Shown in pieces: positions 45,417-56,086 of a stretch of DNA of 56,624 nt. The notes under the pieces are model-generated. The model ran no database searches. It saw nothing but the letters and a program-made list of their open reading frames with translations, and had not been told where the DNA came from. Each line of letters opens with the position of its first letter. Within the stretch, counting starts at the first letter, position 1. The DNA comes from Bacillus sp. AZ43. Its GTDB lineage: Bacteria; Actinomycetota; Actinomycetes; Mycobacteriales; Geodermatophilaceae. Location: NCBI GenBank assembly GCA_004570425.1, contig SPQJ01000027.1:1-56624 (forward strand). The letters run 5' to 3'. The position numbers and the translations under genes were made by a program.

Positions 45417-48101
45417 TCAGCGCCGGCCGGGCGGCATCTTCCCGTTCGGCGTCGTGATGGTCACGACCGCCTCGTCGACGTCGGACTCGGCGCCGTCGCT
45501 CACCTGCACCGCGACGGTGTAGTAGCCCGGCGGCAGGCCGGCGCCGAAGGCGACCGTCGCTCCGGTGGCATCGTCGAAGGCGCCGTCACCGTCGAGGTCC
45601 CACGCGTAGGTGAGCGGGTTCCCGTCCGGGTCGCTGGAGCCGGACGCGTCGAGCGTGACGTCCCGGTCGACCCGGACCGTCTGGTCGGCACCCGCGTCGG
45701 CGACCGGCGCCTCGTTGACCAGCTCGAGCCCGATCAGCACCGGGTCGTGGTCGGAGGACGCGTAGGGGCCGGGCGAGTACAGCTGCGGCTGGTTGAACTC
45801 GTTGTAGTCGTAGGCGGGCGACTCGGCGCTGTTGATGTGCCATATGTCCACGCCGGTCACCGACTCGGCCAGGCCGCTGGACGCGAAGATGTAGTCCAGC
45901 GTGCCGAACTCCCCGTCGAAGCTGTAGCTGTACCGGTCGGCCGTGGACAGCTCCGCGGCCGTGTTGACGAAGCCGGCCGCCTCGAGAACGTCGATCGGCG
46001 CCTCCGCCTCGTAAGAATTGAAGTCACCGAGCAGGAGCGCGTCCTCGGTGCCCAGCTGCTCCACCAGGTCGACCAGGCCCGCCGCCTGCCGCTCGCGCAG
46101 GTCGTCGCAGTTGCCGCCGAGCGGGTCCGGCCTGCCGCACTGCGCGTTCGTCGAGCCCTTCGACTTCAGGTGATTCACCAGCACGGTGAACTCCTCGCCC
46201 CCGCCGACCGGCGTGAACACCTGCACGGCCGGCGGCCGGTCGAACAGCGGCTCGCCCGGGAAGGCTGGGTCGGCCGGGTTCAGCAGGGCCGGGTCCGACG
46301 GCGGCGGGCCCGCCGGCGTGACGACGGACGGGCGGTAGACGATCGCCGTCCGGATCGCGTCGGTGCCGTAGGTGCCGCCCAGTCCGTTGGCCCGGGTGAG
46401 CGCCGGGGCTACGACGGCGGTGTAGTCGTCGGCCGGGTCCGGCTGGGCCGCGTTGAGTGCGGCAACCAGCCGGCTCAGGGCCTCGCCGCGGTCGTTCGCG
46501 ATCTCGATCAGGCCGACGACGTCGGCGTCGAGCGCCGTGATCGCGCTGACCAGCTTCGCCTCCTGGCGGATCAGTTCGGCGGCGTTGTCCGCCCCCCGGT
46601 TGTCGCCACCGAAGTTGACGAAGTAGTTCAGCACGTTGAACGACGCCACCTGGACGTCACCGCCCACCGCGTCGGGTGCCGGCGTCCGCGGGTTCACCGA
46701 GGTGAACCCGGCCGTCGTGCCCACCGGCGGCTCGACCCGGTAGAAGCCGAAGTTGAACGACATCACGCCGGTCACCGGCTCGGCCAACACGTCCCCCGCC
46801 CGCGGCAGCGTCGTGCCGCCCTCGTCGATCGTGTACGGCAGCGTCGGCAGGTTCTGCCCGGAGAGCCCGTCGTCGAGCAGGATCTGGTCGGCGTCGTTGG
46901 CGGCGTTCTCGGCGAGGGTGGTCGGGATCCGCAGCAGCTCGTCGCTGGTCAGCCCCACCTCCCCGTAGCGCCCGAGGGTGTACAGGTCGGTGGCGACCAG
47001 ACCGGCCGGCAGGGTGACCCGCATGCCCTCGTAGCGCTCCGGGCCGGTGGTCCCGCCCTCGAAGGGCAGGTGGAGGACGACCGGTTCGGGCAGCTCCGCC
47101 CTGCCGAGCCGCTCGACGGTCGACCCGGCGCCGAGCTGGGTCTCGCTCCCGGACGGCGTGCCGTCGGAGTCGGCGCTGCTGAACTCGCTGACGGTCCCGG
47201 TCACGCGCACGTGCTCACCGACGGCGACCGGCGTGGCGAAGTCGAACACCCGGATGCCCTCGCTGGTGAGCGGGTCGTCGTCGGGCTCGAGGCTCTGGAC
47301 GAAGTAGCCGCTGTACTGGCCGCGCTCCTGGAAGTCGCCCACGACGACGCCCTCGATCGCCACCTCGGTTCCGACGAGCGGGCTCGTGACTCCCGGGCCC
47401 TGGACCTCGGAGATGTCGTAGAGCTCGGCCGGCTCGTCCGGCTCCTCCGGGCCCTCGACCGTACCGCTGTTGCGCGGGGTGGGTGCGGCGACCTCGAAGT
47501 CGTCCGCGTTGACGTCGGTGTCCGCCCCGGCCTTGCGGATGGCCGCCGTGCTGTTGCTCAGGGCCGCGACAGCCCGGGTCTCGTAGTGGCTCGCGGTGCC
47601 GTAGCCGACGAGGTCGACGATTCGCCCGGCCACGCCGGCACAGGTTGCCGCCGTGCTGCAGTTCAGGGCCGCCGTCCCGGTGGCCAGCGCGACCTTCCCG
47701 TTCGACGCGGACATCGCGATGGGGGTGCCGTCGGTCGCGTCCGGGGTCGGCAGGGCGCCGGGCGTCCCCTCGCCTGCGGCCTCCTGCACGAGGAAGTAGC
47801 CACCCGGCGGAACCGCGACGTCGGGCAGCGGCGTCACGAGGTTCGCCGCAGTGCCGAAGGTGCCTGCCGCGCTGGCGTACTGCAGGGACATCCCGGCGAG
47901 GCTCACCGGGACGGTCCCCCGGTTCTGGATCTCGATGAAGTCGTGCGAGTACTGGGCGCCGGAGTTCCCGCCGCCTCCGTAGACCTGGCTGATCACCAGG
48001 TCGGGCGAAGCGGCCTGGGCCGCGGTGGACGGAATCGTGGCCAGCAGGGTCGCACTGAGGGTGCTCAGCGCGACCCCGGCCACCGTGCGACGAACGCGCA
48101 T
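45417..48101 (-). CDS. Secreted ExeM/NucH-type extracellular endonuclease with lamin-tail and PKD domains
   Basis: 894 residues. Signal peptide MRVRRTVAG...STAAQA about 30 residues; lamin-tail (LTD) domain about 32-175 (VISQVYGGGGNSGAQYSHDF); an OB-fold-like segment (about 225-330, AIEGVVVGDFQERGQYSG); then an endonuclease/exonuclease/phosphatase domain (VASFNVLNYFVNFGGDNRG, VNHLKSKGS, ALLLGDFNSY, SDHDPVLIGL) at about 480-790; C-terminal PKD-like domain. Secreted DNase of the nutrient or biofilm type. ATG 48101 with GAGGA 5 nt upstream is preferred over 48158. Confidence 0.9.
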   Translation of the reverse strand: MRVRRTVAGVALSTLSATLLATIPSTAAQAASPDLVISQVYGGGGNSGAQYSHDFIEIQNRGTVPVSLAGMSLQYASAAGTFGTAANLVTPLPDVAVPPGGYFLVQEAAGEGTPGALPTPDATDGTPIAMSASNGKVALATGTAALNCSTAATCAGVAGRIVDLVGYGTASHYETRAVAALSNSTAAIRKAGADTDVNADDFEVAAPTPRNSGTVEGPEEPDEPAELYDISEVQGPGVTSPLVGTEVAIEGVVVGDFQERGQYSGYFVQSLEPDDDPLTSEGIRVFDFATPVAVGEHVRVTGTVSEFSSADSDGTPSGSETQLGAGSTVERLGRAELPEPVVLHLPFEGGTTGPERYEGMRVTLPAGLVATDLYTLGRYGEVGLTSDELLRIPTTLAENAANDADQILLDDGLSGQNLPTLPYTIDEGGTTLPRAGDVLAEPVTGVMSFNFGFYRVEPPVGTTAGFTSVNPRTPAPDAVGGDVQVASFNVLNYFVNFGGDNRGADNAAELIRQEAKLVSAITALDADVVGLIEIANDRGEALSRLVAALNAAQPDPADDYTAVVAPALTRANGLGGTYGTDAIRTAIVYRPSVVTPAGPPPSDPALLNPADPAFPGEPLFDRPPAVQVFTPVGGGEEFTVLVNHLKSKGSTNAQCGRPDPLGGNCDDLRERQAAGLVDLVEQLGTEDALLLGDFNSYEAEAPIDVLEAAGFVNTAAELSTADRYSYSFDGEFGTLDYIFASSGLAESVTGVDIWHINSAESPAYDYNEFNQPQLYSPGPYASSDHDPVLIGLELVNEAPVADAGADQTVRVDRDVTLDASGSSDPDGNPLTYAWDLDGDGAFDDATGATVAFGAGLPPGYYTVAVQVSDGAESDVDEAVVTITTPNGKMPPGRR

Positions 48102-48317
48102 GGATGTCCTCGGGTGAGAAGGGTGGAGGAGCGATAGGAGCGGACCGACGTCCCGCATCAGACAGGGCCGATGTGACGTCCTGGCCTCGCGAGGCTAAGC
48201 GGAGAGTGTCGCCCCGGTGACGCGGATGGGGCAGGTGGTGCATCGGGGAACAAAGGATGCGCCGACCCGCCGTCCGGCCGCCCGGAAGCCCGGGGCCGCC
48301 CCCGGCGTTGACCGGTC

Positions 48318-49397
48318 GTGAGCAGCGAGGTCGAGGTCGTCGTGATCGGCGCCGGTCAGGCGGGTCTGAGCACCGCCTGGGCGCTGGCGCGGCAGGGGTT
48401 CGCGCGCCGGACGGAGTTCGTCGTCCTGGACGCCGACGACGCCCCGGGCGGCGCCTGGCAGCACCGGTGGCCGTCCCTCACGCTCGGCACGACGCACCGG
48501 GTGCACGACCTGCCGGGGCTGCCCTTCTCCCCCGACAGGGACGACCGCGGCGCCGCCGAGGCGGTCCCGGCCTACTTCGCCGCGTACGAGCGACGCTTCG
48601 ACCTGCCCGTCCAGCGGCCGGTCCGGGTGCGCGCCGTCCGCCGCGCGGACGACGACCGGTTCCGCGTCGAGACCGACGCCGGCGACTGGACGGCGCGCGC
48701 CATCGTGAACGCCACCGGCACCTGGACCCGCCCCTTCGTCCCGCACTACCCCGGCCGGGAGCTCTTCCGGGGCCGCCAGCTGCACACCGTCGACTACCGC
48801 TCGGCCGAGGAGTTCGCCGGCCGGCACGTCGTCGTCGTGGGCGGTGGCGCGTCGGCCACCCAGCTGCTGGGTGAGATCTCGCGGGTCACCAGCACGACGT
48901 GGGTCACCCGCCGGCCCCCGGTGTGGCGCGAGGGCGTGTTCGACGAGAACGCCGGGCGCGAGGTGGTCGCGAAGGTCGAGGCGGCCGTGCGCGACGGCCG
49001 CCGCCCCGGCAGCGTGGTGAGCCTCACGGGCCTGCTGACCTCGACGCCGTACGTCCGCGACGGCCTCGACCGGGGCGTCCTCGAGCGGCTGCCGATGTTC
49101 GACCGGATCACCGAGGACGGCGTCGCGTGGGCGGACGGCCGCTTCGTGACCGCCGACGTCATCCTGTGGGCCACCGGCTTCCGGGCCGCCGTCTCGCACC
49201 TGGCGCCGCTGAACCTGCGCGCGCCCGGCGGCGGCATCCGCCTCGACGGCACCCAGGTCGTGGGCGAGCCGCGCATCCACCTGGTCGGCTACGGCCCCTC
49301 GGCGAGCACGATCGGGGCGAACCGCGCCGGGCAGGCCGCCGCCCGCGCGCTGCGCAGGCTCCTGAAGGAACCCGGGGAACTCCCCCGCTCCGCCTGA
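48318..49397 (+). CDS. FAD-dependent NAD(P)-binding oxidoreductase (flavin monooxygenase-like)
   Basis: 359 residues. FAD fold VVVIGAGQAGLSTAWAL, then PGGAWQHRWPSLTLGT typical of the YhbV/CzcO-like group, VNATGTWTRPFVP, and the NADPH fold VVVVGGGASATQLLGEI; WATGFRAA is the late ATG motif. Monooxygenase or disulfide/thiol oxidoreductase; the FxGxxxHxxxW BVMO motif is absent, though FRGRQLHTVDY resembles its start. GTG 48318. Substrate unknown; stands alone between a nuclease and an ABC exporter. Confidence 0.82.
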   Translation: MSSEVEVVVIGAGQAGLSTAWALARQGFARRTEFVVLDADDAPGGAWQHRWPSLTLGTTHRVHDLPGLPFSPDRDDRGAAEAVPAYFAAYERRFDLPVQRPVRVRAVRRADDDRFRVETDAGDWTARAIVNATGTWTRPFVPHYPGRELFRGRQLHTVDYRSAEEFAGRHVVVVGGGASATQLLGEISRVTSTTWVTRRPPVWREGVFDENAGREVVAKVEAAVRDGRRPGSVVSLTGLLTSTPYVRDGLDRGVLERLPMFDRITEDGVAWADGRFVTADVILWATGFRAAVSHLAPLNLRAPGGGIRLDGTQVVGEPRIHLVGYGPSASTIGANRAGQAAARALRRLLKEPGELPRSA

Positions 49398-49409
49398 GCA
49401 CCGGGCTCG

Positions 49410-49434
49410 GGGTCGGTTCAGGGTCGGTTCAGGG
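49410..49434 (+). promoter_or_regulatory. 11-bp tandem repeat upstream of the ABC exporter
   Basis: Two exact head-to-tail copies of GGGTCGGTTCA followed by another GGG. Eleven bp is one helical turn, the layout used by OmpR/SARP-type regulators just upstream of -35. The ABC ATPase starts 82 bp downstream. Confidence 0.55.
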
Positions 49435-49515
49435 CATCACCCGATGTTGCCGGCGCCGCCCGGCCGACAGGGTTCTCGGCATGACCTTCCCCTCGACCTG
49501 CCCCGGGGCGATCGC

Positions 49516-50436
49516 ATGATCGCCGCCCGGAGCCTCACCAAGATCTACGGCGACAAGCCCGCCGTCGACGGCGTCACCTTCACCGTCGAGCCCGGCCGGG
49601 TGACCGGCTTCCTCGGCCCCAACGGCGCCGGCAAGTCGACGACGATGCGGATGATCCTGGGCCTGGACCGGCCCACCTCCGGCAGCGTCACCGTGAACGG
49701 CCGCCGCTACCAGGAGTACTCCGCGCCGCTGCGCGAGGTCGGTGCCCTGCTCGAGGCACGGGCCCTGCACCCGGGACGCTCCGCCCGCGACCACCTGCGC
49801 TGGCTGGCCGCCAGCAACGGCATCCCGCGGGCGCGGGTCGACGAGGTCCTCGGCCTGGTCGGTCTCGAGGCGGTCGCCGACAAGCGGGTCGGCAAGTTCT
49901 CGCTCGGCATGGGCCAGCGGCTCGGCATCGCGGTCGCCCTGCTCGGCGATCCGCCCGTCGTCGTCCTCGACGAGCCGGTCAACGGCCTCGACCCCGAAGG
50001 CATCCGGTGGGTGCGCACCCTCGCGCGCGACCTGGCGGCGCAGGGGCGGACGGTGTTCGTCTCCAGCCACCTCATGTCCGAGATGGCGCTCACCGCCGAC
50101 CACCTCGTCGTCGTCGGGCGCGGCCGCATCCTGGCCGACTGCTCGATGTCGCAGTTCATCACCGAGCACGCCACCTCCTACGTGCGGGTCGCCAGCCCCC
50201 AGCGGGGCGAGGTCGCCGACCTGCTCCGCCGGCAGGGGCTCGACGTCGCCGTCCACGGCGAGGAGCTGCGCGTGCAGGGCCTCGACGCCCCGGCCGTCGG
50301 CGAGCTCGTCGGGAGGAGCGGCCTGCTGCTCCACGAGCTCACGCTCGTCCGGTCCTCCCTCGAGGACGCCTTCATGACCTTGACCGCCGACAGCGTGGAG
50401 TACCACGCGACCACCACCGCCGGGATCCCCGCATGA
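49516..50436 (+). CDS. ABC transporter ATPase (DrrA/CcmA-like exporter)
   Basis: 306 residues. Walker A GPNGAGKST, signature FSLGMGQRLG, Walker B VVVLDEPVNGLDP, H-loop SSHLMSEM. The VEEAFMTLT-type C-terminus (LEDAFMTLTADSVEY) is the usual one of exporters for drugs or bacteriocin-like peptides. ATG 49516 is chosen; the upstream extension from 49444 looks non-coding. The stop overlaps the permease ATG at 50433. Confidence 0.88.
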   Translation: MIAARSLTKIYGDKPAVDGVTFTVEPGRVTGFLGPNGAGKSTTMRMILGLDRPTSGSVTVNGRRYQEYSAPLREVGALLEARALHPGRSARDHLRWLAASNGIPRARVDEVLGLVGLEAVADKRVGKFSLGMGQRLGIAVALLGDPPVVVLDEPVNGLDPEGIRWVRTLARDLAAQGRTVFVSSHLMSEMALTADHLVVVGRGRILADCSMSQFITEHATSYVRVASPQRGEVADLLRRQGLDVAVHGEELRVQGLDAPAVGELVGRSGLLLHELTLVRSSLEDAFMTLTADSVEYHATTTAGIPA

Positions 50437-51266
50437 CCGTCACCTCGACCGACACCACGGTCGCCCTCGACCCGAACCGCAACGTGCCGGGCGCGCCCCG
50501 TCCCGGGTTCGCGCACACCCTCCGCGCCGAGTGGATCAAGTTCTGGACGGTCCGGTCGACGATGTGGGCGACCGTCATGCTCTTCGTCCTCGGTGCGGGC
50601 CTGACGGTGCTGATCTGCGCCACCAACGCCGAATGGCTGGCCAGCGGGGAGGCCGACGAGCACCCCGGCTCGTTCATCACCTTCGGGATGACGTTCGCCC
50701 AGATCACCGCGATCGTGCTCGGCACCCTGGCCGTGACCAGCGAGTACGGCACCGGGATGATCCGCGCGACGCTCGCCGCGACACCGCGGCGCGGGTCGGT
50801 CCTCGCCGCCAAGGCGCTGGTCCTGACCGCGACGCTGTTCGTCGCCGGCGTCGTCACCGCCGTCGCCGGCTACCTCGGGGGCAACTGGTTCCTCGAGCGC
50901 GAGGGCATCGGCATGGCGCTGTCCGACGACGGGGTGCTGCGGTCGATGGTCGGCAGCGGCCTGTACATGGCCGGGCTGGGCCTGCTGGCCGCCGCCGTCG
51001 GGCTGCTCGTCCGGCACACGGCCGCGGCGCTGTCGGCGGTCCTCGCGCTGGTCTTCGTCGTCGGCAACATGGTGTTCCTGCTGCCCGGCGCCTGGGGCGA
51101 ATGGGCGGGCAAGCTCATGCCGGGCAACGCCGGGTCCGGGATCGCCGCGCCGGTCTCGTTCAACCCGCAGCTGCTCGACCCGTGGATCGGGTTCGCGGTC
51201 TTCGCCGCGGAGGTCGCGACCCTGCTGGCGGTGGCGTGGGCGGTCTTCCGCCGCCGCGACGCCTGA
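50433..51266 (+). CDS. ABC transporter permease (ABC-2 type)
   Basis: 277 residues. N-terminal cytoplasmic tail, then about six helices; EWIKFWTVRSTMWA near residue 35 and TSEYGTGMIRATLAATPRR in the cytoplasmic loop are typical of permeases working with such ATPases. ATG 50433 overlaps the ATPase stop (ATGA). The pair is a complete homodimer-type exporter; cargo unknown. Confidence 0.87.
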   Translation: MTVTSTDTTVALDPNRNVPGAPRPGFAHTLRAEWIKFWTVRSTMWATVMLFVLGAGLTVLICATNAEWLASGEADEHPGSFITFGMTFAQITAIVLGTLAVTSEYGTGMIRATLAATPRRGSVLAAKALVLTATLFVAGVVTAVAGYLGGNWFLEREGIGMALSDDGVLRSMVGSGLYMAGLGLLAAAVGLLVRHTAAALSAVLALVFVVGNMVFLLPGAWGEWAGKLMPGNAGSGIAAPVSFNPQLLDPWIGFAVFAAEVATLLAVAWAVFRRRDA

Positions 51267-51277
51267 TCGCCACCCAC

Positions 51278-51308
51278 CTGTGCCCCGGCCCCACCGGCCG
51301 GGGCACAG
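51278..51308 (+). terminator. Hairpin terminator after the ABC permease
   Basis: Perfect 13-bp stem (CTGTGCCCCGGCC and complement) with a CCACC loop, 11 nt after the permease stop. Its right arm ends 7 nt before the next start codon, so read-through transcripts would have an occluded ribosome site. Confidence 0.7.
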
Positions 51309-51315
51309 TGGGTGG

Positions 51316-51741
51316 GTGACCTCCCCCGATCCCCAGGCCGAGGGCGCGGCCCGCGCCGCCCGGTTCCTCGAGCTGCTGACCACCGACGAGACCGCCGCCA
51401 CCGAGCTGCTCGAGGGTCTCTCCGAGATCCGCGACCTGGTGTTCGTCGGCGCCGGGCTCACCGCGGTCGCCCGCACCGAGGCCCGCACGCTGCCCCCGGC
51501 CCAGCGCGCCCAGGCCAGCACGCGGCAGCTGCACCTCGGCGCCCTGCGCGACGCGAACCGCAGCAACCCGGAGGGCCTGCGCACCTGGCTGCGCAAGGCC
51601 GGCGAGGAGATCCTGCTGATCCGCTCGCAGCAGGCGATCGCCGAGCGGGTGCACGCCGCCGATCAGGAGTGGACGGCCCTCCGCGCGGCCGCCGAGGCCA
51701 GCGGCACCGCCGCCGCCAGCGACGCCGCGACGACCACGTAG
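51316..51741 (+). CDS. Conserved hypothetical helical protein
   Basis: 141 residues, predicted helical with no membrane segment (FLELLTTDETAATELLEGL; LRTWLRKAGEEILLIRSQQAI). The Ala/Thr-rich C-terminal end overlaps the convergent MFS gene by 79 bp. GTG 51316 lies just after a terminator-like hairpin. The codon pattern is convincing over most of its length, less so in the overlap. I do not recognise the family. Confidence 0.6.
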   Translation: MTSPDPQAEGAARAARFLELLTTDETAATELLEGLSEIRDLVFVGAGLTAVARTEARTLPPAQRAQASTRQLHLGALRDANRSNPEGLRTWLRKAGEEILLIRSQQAIAERVHAADQEWTALRAAAEASGTAAASDAATTT

Positions 51742-52832
51742 GTCCAGTCCAGCCCGATCCCCGAGGCCAGGAAGCCCAGGGCGAGCGCCCCGGCGGCGGT
51801 GCCGGCGTCGAACGAGGCGTTCCACATCGCGCTCGCCGTCGTCGTCCCGGCCTCACCGGCCCGGGCGAACGCCGCGACCAGGGTCAGGTTCTGGGCGGCG
51901 CCGTAGCCGGCGCCGAAGACGCCGGCGCCCACCAGCACCCAGACGTCGCCGCTGCCGAGTCCGGCCGCGGTGACCACCAGGCCGGCGGCCCCGACGACCA
52001 GCGCCGAGGGCAGCAGCAGGCGGGTGCCCAGCCGGTCGGCCAGCGCTCCGGACCGCCAGCGGGTCACCGCACCCGTCACGCCGAACACCAGCAGGGCGGC
52101 GGTCGCCACCACGCCGTCGGGCCGCTCGATCGGCAGGAACGTCTGCAGCCCGCCGCCGGCCATCGTGACGAGGAACAGCACGGCCGAGGGGAGCGCGGCG
52201 GCGCGCACGGCCGCCACCCGGGTGCCGGCCGGGCCCGGCGCCGGTTCCGGCGCCACGGACCGCACCAGCAGCGGGACGAGCACCGCACCCAGGATCGGGG
52301 AGGCGGCCAGCCACGACAGCCAGCCGACGTGCCCGTCGAGCACGAGGGCCACCCCGGCCGGGACGGCGACGAGGTTCGGGATCGCGATCGCCAGCCCGTA
52401 GAGCCCGACGGACTCCCCGCGCCGTTCCGGCGGGGCGACCCGCGCGGCCAGCGTCGCCCCGAGCACGGTGAGGACCGCGAAGCCCGCACCCCGCGCCGCC
52501 GAGAGCAGGCAGATCCACGCCAGGCCGTCGTCCAGCGCGTAGAGGGGCGACGGCAGCCCCATGGCGAGCAGGCCCGCGACCAGCACCGGACCGACGCCGA
52601 AGCGGGCGGTGAGCGCCGGGATCGTGGCCTGGAAGGCGACGGTGACGACGAGGAAGACGGCGGTGACCGTGCCGGCCGTGCTGGCCGGCGCACCGCCGGA
52701 CACCGCGTACACCGGCAGCGACGCCAGGGTGAGGCAGAAGCTGGCGAACCCGAGCACCGTGACCCCGATCAGGGCCTGCATCCCACGGTTGCGCCACAGC
52801 GCCGTCCGGACCTCCACCGCTCCCCCGCTCAC
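51663..52832 (-). CDS. Major facilitator superfamily transporter
   Basis: 389 residues, about twelve helices, with RFGVGPVLVAG and ERRGESVGLYGLA in the expected A-type loops and LADRLGTRLLLP in the second half. Drug or metabolite efflux is the usual role of this group (YfcJ/AraJ-like). GTG 52832; GTG 52817 (MEVRTALW) is possible. Its 3' end overlaps the opposite-strand hypothetical gene by 79 bp. Confidence 0.85.
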   Translation of the reverse strand: MSGGAVEVRTALWRNRGMQALIGVTVLGFASFCLTLASLPVYAVSGGAPASTAGTVTAVFLVVTVAFQATIPALTARFGVGPVLVAGLLAMGLPSPLYALDDGLAWICLLSAARGAGFAVLTVLGATLAARVAPPERRGESVGLYGLAIAIPNLVAVPAGVALVLDGHVGWLSWLAASPILGAVLVPLLVRSVAPEPAPGPAGTRVAAVRAAALPSAVLFLVTMAGGGLQTFLPIERPDGVVATAALLVFGVTGAVTRWRSGALADRLGTRLLLPSALVVGAAGLVVTAAGLGSGDVWVLVGAGVFGAGYGAAQNLTLVAAFARAGEAGTTTASAMWNASFDAGTAAGALALGFLASGIGLDWTYVVVAASLAAAVPLASAAARRAVHS

Positions 52833-52875
52833 GTCCCGAGCATGCCAAAGGCCCGCGGCGGGGTAGGCACCGACG

Positions 52876-53393
52876 ATGCCGCTGCTCACCGTCGGTCACG
52901 GCCCGCAGGACCGGGACGCCCTCGGCGCCCGGCTGACGGCGGCCGGCGTGGAGCGGCTGGTCGACGTCCGCCGGTTCCCCGGCAGCCGCAACAACCCCGA
53001 TGTGAGCCGCGGGTCGCTGGAGGACTGGCTGCCCGCCATCGGCATCGCGTACCGCTGGGACGAGCGGCTCGGGGGGCGCCGCCGGCTGCCGCCCGGCGAG
53101 CCGGTCGCCGACGGCTGGTGGACCGTCGCCCAGTTCGCCGCCTACGCCGCCCACACCCGGACGCCGGAGTTCACGGCCGCGCTCGACGAGGTGCTGGCCG
53201 AGGCCGCGGACTCCACGGTGGCGGTGATGTGCAGCGAGAGCGTGTGGTGGCGCTGCCACCGGCGGATCGTCGCCGACGTCGCCGTCCTGGCGCGCGGTGT
53301 GCCCGTCTCGCACCTGATGCCCGACGGCCGGCTCGCGCCGCACCGCCCCTCCGACGGCGCCGTGCTCACCGACGGCGCCCTCTCCTGGCCGGG

Positions 53394-53412
<19 letters not shown>
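52876..53412 (+). CDS. DUF488 family protein
   Basis: 178 residues. VGHGPQDRDAL, LVDVRRFPGSRNNPDVSR and VMCSESVWWRCHRRIVADVAV are the family's conserved blocks; in the last, the Cys is followed by the Cys-His pair seen in all members. Function not established; a nucleic-acid or stress role has been suggested for the family. ATG 52876. Its 3' end overlaps pruA by 19 bp on the other strand. Confidence 0.85.
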
Positions 53413-55019
<1,607 letters not shown>

Positions 55020-55030
55020 GGGGGGACCTC

Positions 55031-55960
55031 CTAGGACTTCGTGATCAGGGAGCGGAGGAAGAAGCCGACGTTCGCCGGGCGCTCGGCGAGCCGGCGCATG
55101 AAGTACGCGTACCAGTCGACGCCGTACGGCACGTAGGCGCGCACGCGGGTGCCGGCGGCGGCCAGGCGGCGCTGCTCGTCGGGGCGGATGCCGTAGAGCA
55201 TCTGCACCTCCCACGAGCCCGCGTCCCGGGAGTGCTGGGCGGCCAGCTCGTGCGCCCGGGCGATCATCGCCGGGTCGTGCGAGCCGACCATCGGGTAGCC
55301 CGGGCCGGCCATGAGGATCTCCAGGCGCCGCGCGTAGGCGGCGTCGACGTCCTTCTTCTTCCGGTGGGCGACCGAGGCGGGTTCGTCGTACGCGCCCTTC
55401 ACCAGCCGCACCCGCGACCCGGTGACGGCGAGGGCCTTGGCGTCGTCCTCGGTGCGGACGAGCATCGCCTGCAGGACGGCGCCGGTGCCGGGGTGCTCCT
55501 TGCGCAGCTCGGCCAGCGCCGCCAGGGTCGAGTCGACGGTGCGGTGGTCCTCCATGTCGAGGGTGACCGTCGTGCCGATGGCGGTGGCCGCCTCGACGAC
55601 GGGGCGCACCAGCTCGAGGGCCAGGTCGTGCCCGCCGGGCAGCGCCTGCCCGAACGCCGAAAGCTTCACCGACACCTCGGCGTCAGCCCCGAGCCCGAGG
55701 CCGCGCAGCCCGTCGAGCAGCGCGAGGTAGGCGTCGCGCGAGTGCTCGGCCCCGGCACGCGTGGTGACGTCCTCGCCGAGGTGGTCGAGGGTGACCGCGA
55801 TGCCGTCGCGCGCGAGGGCGCGCACGGCGGCCAGCGCGTCGTCCAGGGTCTCGCCGGCCACGAACCTGTCGACCACGCGGCGGGTGGCCGGGTTGCCGGT
55901 GACCGCGCGGCGCAGCCCCGGCCGGCGGGACGCGGCGAGCAGCGCCTTCTGCAGCACCAC
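55031..55960 (-). CDS. putB: Proline dehydrogenase
   Basis: 309 residues, the monofunctional actinobacterial form. FAD-binding barrel features: VSVKLSAFGQ, LDMEDHRTVDSTL, RLVKGAYDEP, MVGSHDPAMI, EVQMLYGIRPDEQ and the C-terminal YVPYGVDWYAYFMRRLAERPANV are diagnostic. Oxidises proline to 1-pyrroline-5-carboxylate. GTG 55960 (followed by a second GTG). First gene of the put operon, divergent from a PucR-type regulator. Confidence 0.94.
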   Translation of the reverse strand: MVLQKALLAASRRPGLRRAVTGNPATRRVVDRFVAGETLDDALAAVRALARDGIAVTLDHLGEDVTTRAGAEHSRDAYLALLDGLRGLGLGADAEVSVKLSAFGQALPGGHDLALELVRPVVEAATAIGTTVTLDMEDHRTVDSTLAALAELRKEHPGTGAVLQAMLVRTEDDAKALAVTGSRVRLVKGAYDEPASVAHRKKKDVDAAYARRLEILMAGPGYPMVGSHDPAMIARAHELAAQHSRDAGSWEVQMLYGIRPDEQRRLAAAGTRVRAYVPYGVDWYAYFMRRLAERPANVGFFLRSLITKS

Positions 55961-56025
55961 GGGTACCTCCCGGGGAGGGGACTGCGGACACCTCGACGCT
56001 AGGCATCCCCACCCCTTCGAGCCAG

Positions 56026-56068
56026 GGACAGATGTCCAGAACCGCGTCGCGTGATCTCATACAGATGT
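56026..56068. promoter_or_regulatory. Repeated ACAGATGT elements in the put promoter region
   Basis: ACAGATGT occurs at 56028-56035, inside the inverted repeat GGACAGATGTCC (56026-56037), and again at 56061-56068, 33 bp (about three turns) away. The site lies between the divergent putB and PucR-type genes. Confidence 0.45.
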
Positions 56069-56086
56069 ACGGGGAGGGGGCGCGTC

